This document shows positions 51,975 to 61,426 of a DNA stretch of 64,000 nucleotides, one piece after another. Under the pieces are notes generated by a model that saw only the letters and a list, made by a program, of their open reading frames with translations, did not search any database and had not been told where the DNA came from. The DNA is from Acanthornis magna. Lineage: Eukaryota; Chordata; Aves; Passeriformes; Acanthizidae. How positions within the stretch are numbered: position 1 is the first letter of the stretch; each line of letters starts with the position of its first letter. Position numbers and translations under genes: made by a program. Location: assembly GCA_036785705.1 (NCBI GenBank), contig JAWUZG010000056.1:12510501-12574500 (forward strand), given 5' to 3'.

Positions 51975-52416
51975 GCTGCTCCAGCTGGATCCCTACAAAA
52001 CTATGGGATTCATCTGAAGATCTTCAAAGAGCTGCTGATGTAACTGAAAAACCCTTGCCAATGATTTTTGAGCAATCTTGGGAATCAGGAGAGGTCCCAG
52101 ATGACTGGAAGCTGGCAAATATTGTCCCAGCTTTCCAGAAGGGCAAGGAGAAGGACCCCAGAAACTACAGGTCTGTCAGTGTCACAGGTTGGGGTTGGAT
52201 ACAGGAAAAGGTTCTTCACCCAGAGGGTGGCTGGGCACTGGAACAGGCTCCCCAGGGCAGTGGTCATTGCACCAGCCCTCCAGACCTCAGGAAGCATTTG
52301 GACAATACTCTGGGGCACATAATGTGACTCTTGGAGTGTCCTGTGCTGGGCCAGGAGTTGGACTCAATGATCCTTGTGGGTTCCTTCCAATTTGGCATAT
52401 TCTGTTATTCTGTGAT
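51975..52416 (+). mobile_element. CR1 LINE with reverse-transcriptase piece fused to 3' end
   Basis: This is a plus-strand CR1. The first part keeps an open frame reading EQSWESGEVPDDWKLANIVP and KGKEKDPRNYRSVSVT, a conserved block in the N-terminal part of CR1 reverse transcriptase. At about 52184 the sequence changes abruptly to the CR1 3'-UTR (GGTTCTTCACCCAGAGGGTG, GGCACTGGAACAGGCTCCCC) and ends at TTCTGTTATTCTGTGA. Most of the reverse transcriptase is therefore missing through an internal deletion. The element is antisense to the carboxypeptidase gene and inactive. The left border is uncertain. Confidence 0.93.
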
Positions 52417-55400
52417 AAGTAACAGCCCTGAGCTGGGCTTTTGTTTTGATAAGAAATTGTGTAATGAAAAGATACACTTGATCTGAAGTATTTCTACTGT
52501 TTACAACACTAGAGCCTTTTTCTTAATATTCTTTTTATTTATTTTCCCAGCTGTATTACTGTTATGAGCCTGAAAGCGCAAAGCCATTGATACGGACACT
52601 ATTAGATTTTTGAACAGACTACATGCTGGGTGGGATTACATCCCATTCAAAGCTGTCTAAAGATAGACAGAGAAGCAGCACAGTTCAAGGGTGCCCTCAC
52701 CTGCATGTCAGGGAAAGAGACAGAAATTATTGTGACTTACAACACTTAGCTGCTCCCCGCCTGAAATCCAGCATGTGCACAAGACCAGATAATAAAGTTA
52801 TACAAAAGAGAGTTTGCTTTTGAATAACATACATGTTCTGGAGGGCAAAACAACTGTTCTCCCACTACCTTTGGATTGTCACGTTCAGCCACTACATGGG
52901 TTTATAGCAGGACACTCGACAGGTAAATCTGCAGAGCGTTTGGCTATTCCATGCAGATGGTTCAACCCACAAAGTGTCAGCTGCCTTTCCAGAGATCTCA
53001 GTCTAACCCCAGAGATGTTATTTTTGTCATCTAAAAATATCCACGAGAAACACAGCTTAGTCTGAATCTCCCATAGCTCCTTCTACTTTGTGTTCAGACT
53101 TGGTGCCACCACTCTGCTCTCACAGATGAAATCCAGACCTGCTTTGCCTAGCATTGTATCCACCCAAGCACAGAATTCACTGCCACTCAAACGAGGTGCT
53201 AGAGATTTCAATTATATACACCAAGATCTATTAGAAAATTGGATGAGAGACCACCGATTTTTTTTCACATCACTGGAGCAAGGACTTAAAGTCATGATAG
53301 TGCACTGTAGAAGTGACTGATTAGTGCAATAAACTACATGGCTACAAAAAGCCTCTTTCCCTAGTTCTTCTAATTTCTGAATGGTATTAAAATAGTTTAT
53401 GAGTGTTCAGCTGCTTTGCACTTTACACCCTCTTATGTGCCGTAACTGTTAGAGGGAAGACAGAAAAATCATCACTTTTTTAATCTTTGCCTTTTGTTTT
53501 TATGCTAATGACCTTTTGTTATCTAACAGACAATGAATACAGGAAATATTCCTCTAGAAGTAAGTTTCCATTAATGTCATTACTGTTACTGCTGGCAGAA
53601 GACACCACAGAGCAGAGCTAGAACTGAGAACCAAATTTCTGCTTTAGGCAGTGCTCTGTGAGAACCAGTGCCCCTGGGAGTACTGGTACTTTCCTTCAAA
53701 ATCTGAGCTTCTGAGCATTTTGGGAGAAAAATGGTGCAATATGGAAAACAGAAAAGGAAACTACCACTAGAGGTGCTGTCATGGGGTGTGCATGAAACAA
53801 ATTCATGCACCCACACTTTGTTATTGCCAGGTAACTTAAAAACAAAAAAAACTCTAAAAAAACCAGTTCTTCTCCAACTGTTACAAGAGTCCTTAAGTCT
53901 TTGTCATTTGTGGCAGACAAACAAAAGCAATCAAAATTACGATCTAGACTATATTGTACACTTCCACCTCTCCTCTGTGTTCTGCTTCCCCAGATATTGA
54001 AGGATCCTGTGGGATATAATGCAACATATAACCATTTAATATGATGACACATCCACTGGTGAAATTCAATAAACCAGTTCTAAAACACCACAGAAAATTT
54101 CTCAGTTCTGCACAACTTTGAATACAGCATCATTTCCAAACAATTTTACCTCATAAATCATCCCTATTTCCATGCAGAAAAATAGCAGCACAGTTACCTG
54201 ACTGTCCCTACCAAGGTCATGGGATCATGGAGATGGAATGTGTTCAAACGCTACCTTCAGAGCTCTGCACTGTGCACAGACCCAAACTGCACCACCACTG
54301 GAGCTCTTCCCTGCCAATGTCCCCCCCACTTCTTCATTTTCTCCCCTCAGCTCAAACCTGAGGTACACAACTTCAAAACCCTTCAGTTTTTCTACCCCTT
54401 CAAGACTCAGAACTACTTTGAGGTCTTAAAACTGTGCTGCACCTTTTTCCTGACTCCCAGCAGCGCTGCCCATTAGGGTGCAGAAAAGGTTTTGATTTCA
54501 CACTCTCTCATTGCAGTATTGACTCAATTTTCTGGTTTTCATTTTCTTGATGCTTCTGTGGGACATTCAGCTGGGTTTATAAAATTAGGATGGCAATTTG
54601 CTGAAACCACTGGAGCAAATTTTGCCCGTGTAATTACCCAATTGCATGTGCAATCACACGAACCATGTGCACAGGTAAACCATTCAACTTCAGCTGGACC
54701 TCTGTAGGTATATTTTTGCACAGCAATTTTGAAAACATAAGCTCTCAAATGAAGCTTATTTCTGTAGATAAGGCTCTTCATCACTTTTCTACAAACACCA
54801 TTTCCACTTGCCAGTCGGTTTCCCCAACCCAAGGTCATTTTACATCCTCTCTTCTATCACAGTACTTCACCAGTTTTTAATACTACATTTGAATAACAGA
54901 TTCCAGAGAGATGGAAGGGAAAAGGTGAGAGAGAAATACATAAATAAATAAAAATGTTAAAGAACAACATCAGCCAAAACACAAAGCTAACCCAACACAG
55001 AACTTTTTTTAAAGCAAACTCCTGGAAAGTCAGCTTCACACTTGCAAACCTAAGCTCCTGATTTTTTGTTCATAGGCTTTCAAAAATTTCAGTGCATATT
55101 TCACAAAAAAATTATTCGTTTTAATACAAGGGACCAAATAGCCGTATAAAATGTGAAATGTCACTTGGAACTCCAGGGATGTCCAGTTTTCATGGCAAGA
55201 GAAATACTGCCTGATTTATTACACGGGATAATGTATGAAGGTATATTACAAGAGACAATAACCTTCATTCCCAGGCAATTTCAACTTTCCAGGTAGTGTG
55301 GATATTGCAGTAAAGTATTGGACATTCTTCATTGCATCTATAAAAGTGAAGTTTTTACAGTTTCATTTTGTGGACTTCTCTTTCCCCATCCTATGAATAA

Positions 55401-56999
55401 CAACTCCATCTCTGCATCTGTAGCTTCCAACAGGCATTAACTCATGTAAACAGACTTGATCTTGAGATGGGTGACCAAAAGAGCGCCTTTCCTTGTGATA
55501 TTAGCTCAACTCCAAAATTTTCAGCTTTGATATCAGTGTTTGATGTCTACCACAATCAGCTCCCAGGTCCCATCCAAGTTCAGCTGCCATTATGTCTCAG
55601 TGTAGGTTTGCTTATGCAGCCAGCTGGGCCAGGGTTTGCAGGCAGAGCATGTAAATCCCAAGAAGGTATAAAGAGACTCCTGATTTTTAAAACATTTCTC
55701 CAATTTCTGCACTGATGATACTGATGCATCCTTCAGGAGGCTTTCCCTGTGCCAGGATGAAATCCTGAAGAAGAGGCACTACTACAGAGCTCAGGGCTCC
55801 ATGAAGTGTCTCAAGTGGCCAGGGATGAGGAGATGGGTGATGCTGCATGAAAGCCAAGAGCTCAGCATCCTCTTCAATCCCACCAACCCCTCTGCACAGC
55901 CTGGGGGATGCACCATCCCTAACAAGGCACCAGCTGCTCCTTGCCTGCCTCTCCACAGAGCCCGGCACGGGCACAATTGTGATGGGAATAATACACCACA
56001 AATGGGACTCAAATAAGCATAATAACAAACAAAAGGGATAATGATACACAATCAAGCTAACAAGAATTAGAATATAATTCAATCATCTCATTAACTTCAC
56101 TAAAAGCTAGCTTTGTACACCGGTCTCCTGGCTCCTGGAAATGTCTTCAAAGGAACGCACACATCTGATTACAAACTCACATCGTCAGTCAGGAAAGCAG
56201 ACACAAATGCAGAACAAAAGGATTCCTTTCTGAGCCTGTGGAACAACCTGTTCATACCTAATATTCATGCTGACTTGAAAATGCAAGGTAAAACCTATCC
56301 AAAATGAAAAAATTCCCAAGGCTAGAAGCTGAAGTGTTTAGCAATCCAAGGCAGTAACATCACTGAGCCCAGTGACTTTTGTAGTAAAATTTCCAGGTCA
56401 CCTTGCATCACCTGCATTAATTGGATGGGAAAGAGCAAAGGGACACACACACACAACTCATTGGGCACCTTTATTGTTTAAGAGCTTCCAAATACTGCAC
56501 GTGTTTTCGCAATTGGCAGCGGGGAGACTGATGAAACACGGAACAATGCCTTGGATCCTTCCAGTTTTTAATATGGCCATTAACTAATTAGATTTCACGA
56601 CCATTTAGAAGACAGATGATATTGCAATCTCCATTCTATTAGCAAGAACAATATGGTGCTTCCATGAGAAACCTGCCAACAGGAGAACGTGGTCCCAGAA
56701 TTTAAACAAACCCTAGATCCTTCTACACCAGACTTTCTAGTCAAAAAGCAGCAGTTGTGTCGGTCAGTTATTGGGCTGGACACTGGGACAAGCAGCTATA
56801 AGCAATAAATCGTGTTCACTCTCTGGCTCAAGCGCCTGGAAGCGCATGGGATATGCTGAAGATAAAAGGAATTGTAGCAAAGCACCCAAAATTTCAGCTA
56901 TACAGCTTCTGGGAAACAAAAGCACCAAGCAATAAAGCCAACCACTGAGACAAGGCTGGTGCTGAGTTCCACAGACAATGATATCACACAGTCTCCTGT

Positions 57000-57620
57000 T
57001 TTAGAGGCTCAGGCACACTATAAATTAGGTGAGGGTGTTAAAACAACAGCTGGCTGCTAATTAGTCACAGCCCCCCTCAGCAGGGTATCAGCAAAGTGGC
57101 ACAGAACATCTCGAGTAAATTAAATTTTAAAAAATCCTACTGCAATCACTCCCCTGACAGACCCTTCCTTCATCTCCCCTCTCAGCTTTTTATTTATTGT
57201 AATTACTTTAGTAATAAGATTTGTTTCCTTGTTATTATATATATTACCATGCAGGGCAACAACAACAACAACAAAAAATAATAGCTGGGAAGAGTTATGG
57301 AGCTTATTTATCTCCTTGGCTGTTATTGGGCCGTTGGGTGGAGAGAGCGATGAGGAGGTGGGGGCCTGGGAAAAGCAGTAAATAGAATAGAAGGCATATT
57401 CCTCAGGAGCAGAGACATATGGGGGCATATTTACGAAGGAGGAAACACTGACAATGAGTGAATAGAGCTAATAACTCAGGGGGCCCAGCAGCTCTGGCTG
57501 ATAAAGGAAGGAATAAACAATCCTGCACTGGAAGTGCTGTCAGAAGGGAGAGTCCTGGGGTGCAGCTGTCTGCAGGGGGATGTTTATCACAGAAGGAGAG
57601 CCAAGGATGGGCTGTCACAT
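57000..57620. promoter_or_regulatory. Candidate intronic regulatory segment
   Basis: This interval carries no repeat signature except a short CAA run. It contains three WGATAA-type sites (about 57308, 57498 and 57584), CAGCTG E-boxes (57047 area and 57562 area) and a TAATTAG homeodomain-like core near 57057. Such clusters occur in enhancers but also by chance in sequence of this length, and there is no conservation data here to separate the two. Confidence 0.15.
57257..57276. repeat. (CAA)n microsatellite
   Basis: Six CAA units followed by a short A run. Confidence 0.9.
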
Positions 57621-59313
57621 CAGCACAGCACGAAGGGCCTTGGATGAAACTGGGGCACCTCCCACAGCAGAGAGGAACTCAGACAAGTGTGTGGTGCAGG
57701 GCCAGACACCATTTCTGGCTCCACCGAGGAGCAGTTCGCAGAGATGAGAGCTGAGAAATACTGCAGCTCATATTTTATCTCCTGCTGTGCAGGCACTAGC
57801 CGCATTTGCTACCCTAAGCTCTCAAATCCATCACTGCCCTCTCAGTGGAAGGCAACAGAAGCAACACCTGAGGCACCAAAGAGCTGTAAAAATTTCTGCC
57901 CCACTAGAGGAAAATTAGCCCACACTTCATATGCACTTCCCAGAGCCACCAAGTGTTCCAGTAGATGTTCACAGAACTTGCATCTTTGTCATTTCTGAGG
58001 TCTTAAGGAAAGCACACAAACTTGCCACCCTGTGATGTGCACCGCAGAGCACAGCCAGGGTATGAGAGGGTTGAGTCTTTCACAATTTACTAAATGCTCT
58101 TTTTTTATCCAAGTATGCCTTGCCTTCCACATATGCCTACCCAACTACTTTTGGCAAAGTGGTGACAATTTGGGTGCAGAACTTCCAAGGAAAACATGGG
58201 GACAGACTCATGCAGCATCTGTCAAAGAAGAGCAGCACACTGCTCCTGTAGCACCTCTCTCCTAGAGAGAGATTGCATTAATTCAAAACCACTCCTTTCC
58301 CAGTCTTCTCACATCTCTGCACTGTCCTTAGAGAAACACACACGTCATAGATTAACCAGTCTGGAGAGAGCCTTTGGAGTGTGTTTGCAGAGTGCACGGC
58401 ACCAATTTAGAATTAAACTTCTCCTTCAATCCTCTGACCACAGAGAAGCAATAAAGAGAAGGAGGGATGTCTGCAGTTGTACAGCTTTGTGTGACACCAC
58501 CTCAAGATTTAGTCCTTGGGGCTGCAGTTCTGCATCATAAACTGACTCCTCAGACCAGCCATTACCTTTTTTCCCTACCCCTGATTCTTTCTGCCTCCTA
58601 TTGCCTAGAAAACACAATGTCTCCATTCAGGAGAGTAAACATTAACAAAGGAGAGAAAAAAGTCATATGTACAATAGTGTGTTTTGGGCATAGAGACAAA
58701 TGTGCTGCTTCTCCTCCTCTAAAGATTGTCCTCCCAAACAGAAAGGATCAGGTTCCAAAGGTTAAGAGAGAACACACTCCTTTATTCCTTTGTAGTTTTT
58801 GAGAGTGTGCAGAGGAAAACGGTCCAAGAAGGGATTTTAGCAGGCATTTCTATCTCCTCATTTCAGTAATTGTCAAAAAACTAAAGCTTTTCTCTGGTAG
58901 GTTTGAGGAGGTAATGAGCAAAGCCCCTGAGTAAAGAAGGAATAGACAGACTAAATTAAAGGGGAGGGAGCAGCAACGAAGAGACAGAAAACCCAGCGCC
59001 TCACCTGCCTTACCTTGGAGGAGCAAAGCTGACTCAGCCTGGGCTGTGGGAGGGCAGGTGCAGGAGGGAACAGGATGTTTCTCAAACAGATAGAGAATAG
59101 TCCATGACTATAATCCAAAAATTTGTAAATCAGGATTCCCTCTACCTAGCTGCTACTATGGTTACCCCACGGCTTTGAAGAAATCACACGGCTTCCAATA
59201 GATTTATCTTCCTTTATCGAAAAAAGCCTCACCAGCTCTCATCTCCACTCATTGCTTTGTTAATTTATAAAACGCATCAAGTTCTTTTCAATGAAAATCC
59301 TCCTTGACTCAAC

Positions 59314-59395
59314 AGGGGGGAAGAGTGAGAAAAGGGAAGCAGATGAAAAGAAAGAGGAAACATTAAAAGCAAGTAAAGGAAGAGGAAGAAGGTGG
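59314..59395. repeat. Purine-rich tract
   Basis: About 80 bases are nearly all A and G on the plus strand, with isolated C and T. On the transcript it is a pyrimidine-rich stretch. Confidence 0.75.
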
Positions 59396-61245
59396 CAATT
59401 CTTACACACCCACACACGTTCTTGCATGCTCTTACACATCCACACAAACTACCAGTAAACCTGAGGCCCAGAACAAAAATCTTTCTTTTCATAAAGTAGG
59501 AACCAAGGCTACTAAAAACCACACATATAAAGAAACAAGAAGAATATCTGGGCCATGGGAGGCTTCACAGGAGAAATGTATACAATTGAAAGCATAAAGG
59601 AATTATTTTCTCCCCTCCCCAGGCCTCATGATCAGTAAAAGAGCCATGGCCAAGTCCCTGTTCCCCTGCTCCTATCCCACATACAAGGTTTACTAAACTT
59701 TTAATTCATGACCAGATTTAACGACAGTTCAAGCTCATCTGCACCCCAGAAGACAAAACCCCTCCTGTGTGACACAGGCCTGGGCCATACCCTTAATTCA
59801 GGTGTCACCAAGAGCCACATTCTCCCTCCTGAAGGTCCCTTCCCTGCTACACTGACTCCTGGCAGCTGGAGAAAAAGGTCAGGCATTCCCTCCAGTCCTG
59901 CATCTGATGGAAAATTTAACTAAGTGTAGCAAGAGGGAAAAAAGGGGGGAAAAACCAGAATTGTTTTTCTTGTTCCTTTTGTCTGTGAGGATCAAGAAAT
60001 CATTTGGTGCCAACAGAGGCTTCGAATACCCCGGGGCAGTACCCTGCTGTTCTGAACAGCAGAGCCAGGCCCTGGGAGAGCAGCAGCCCAAAAGCTGTGA
60101 CTGCTCAGACTGGAGACAGTCAGAAAAGCCCAAGGTGCTCCCTGGTGAACTCCTCACCCCAAACTCAAATAAACGAGTTTAAAACCCAACCCAATGCAGT
60201 TGTTGCTCAGGATTATTTTTCTGCTCCTGCAACACTCAATGGGCACAGCCCAACCCCAAAGCAGGTGGGGGAATGGAGCTTAAGAAAAGTTGTTCCTCTA
60301 CACTTTGCTGTGTTCCAGGGCTTGTCTGAGCCCATCTTTAGGCTTTGACATTTGTCATGTGTTCCACTGCAATAAGCCAGGGGACACAGCTGGTGCCAAA
60401 ACAAACAAGACCCCATCACCAGGCCAAGACACACACGTCAGCAGCCCCTGGTGGGATGTGATCAAGATGTCTTGCCCCTGTGTCAGGCAGGAACAACAGC
60501 TCTTGACCCTCTGCTGCTCCACAAACACCCAAAGGGAACAAATTCCACTGTTTGCAGAGACGGGGGATTTGCTTTCCAGCAAAGTGCAAGCCCGACCTAC
60601 CTTAGTGCACTCTTCAGGGTTTCACTCAGCAATATTTATTTCATCTCAACATATGAGGAGCAGAGTTGTACCTTTTCCAGTCACGTACAGGGAGAGGGAA
60701 GTTAGTGTGGGTGGATAGGGAGGGTGTAAGGTAAAGAATGCAAAAAGGAATCAATATTTTTCCAAGATCAGATTCAGTATCTCTTAGGAAACATGTGGGA
60801 AGGAAGATTGAAAAGACAGTGGGAGAAGGAGGAAGCTTCACTTTATTGAAATATTTCTGTGAAAATTTATGAAATCCTTACTCATCCTTCCCCCACCAGG
60901 CCATATAAAGTATTAATTACAGCCAGTTTTTCCCAAGCATATCTGCCTTGCAGGTGAAATCTGTCCTGCTGCTTTAGCAGAATGGATAAACCCCCATTTG
61001 TCAATAAAGATCTTTTTTCTCCAGCACCACTAACACTCCTTCCAGGCAATTGAGAGATCTTATGGCCACAGGGAGTACAGAACCACGTGCACCTGACAAA
61101 TGCAGGGCAGCACACCAGGCCAGGTCTCAGATTCACATTTTCCCTACAGGACTGGTAACAGGATGAATAAAACATGAGGCAAAGGGAATTCTCACAACAC
61201 AAACACTGAAGATGAGCCCCAGAACAAGCACACGTCACAACTCAC

Positions 61246-61426
61246 TTGCCATTGATGACTCCGTCGGGATTAAGCATGGGCACGATCTTGAAGATGAAAC
61301 ATTTCCGCAGGAGATCAGCAATGGGGTCAGAGCTCACGAGGAACTCCAGGGTCCCCTTCATCACCCAGCTGGCGTTGCTCTCCCCAGGGTGAACACGGGC
61401 TGTGAGAAACACGTAGGGACGATTGC
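61246..61426 (-). CDS. AGBL1: AGBL1-like carboxypeptidase, exon with HPGE zinc motif
   Basis: Internal coding exon of 181 bp on the minus strand. It starts after a pyrimidine-rich acceptor ending TTTTCCAG and ends before the donor GTGAGT. It enters in phase 1 (first two bases GC complete a codon), carries 59 full codons and leaves AA for the next exon. The product begins [16 protein letters not shown], where the His and Glu of HPGE are the two zinc ligands in M14 carboxypeptidases of the Nna1/CCP group. It ends in [12 protein letters not shown], the NPDGV segment that is conserved near the active site of this family. The leftover AA plus the C that opens exon 26722-26851 makes Asn, giving GVINGNHRCSLSG as expected for CCPs. 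[17 protein letters not shown] followed by FLVSSDP looks closer to my memory of AGBL1 (CCP4) than of AGTPBP1 (CCP1). Family assignment is very secure; the paralogue choice is an inference from recalled sequences and long introns. Confidence 0.93.

Larger units (their letters stand above)
52417..61245 (-). other. Large intron, 5' part (no exon seen)
   Basis: This is the first part of the 34.4 kb intron after the HPGE exon's GTGAGT donor. No CCP exon or other recognisable gene is visible. It contains a (CAA)n run at 57257-57276, a long purine-rich tract at 59314-59395, and a candidate regulatory segment at about 57000-57620 with three WGATAA sites. An open minus-strand frame at 55687-56082 and several plus-strand frames around 59900-60700 have no family signature and are treated as chance frames in a locally GC-richer area. 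Confidence 0.75.

Noticed and set aside
55687..56082. Minus-strand open frame of 131 codons with protein-like texture
   Set aside because: No recognised domain, no convincing splice borders in phase with the host gene, and overlapping open frames on the other strand. It fits chance in a GC-richer patch.
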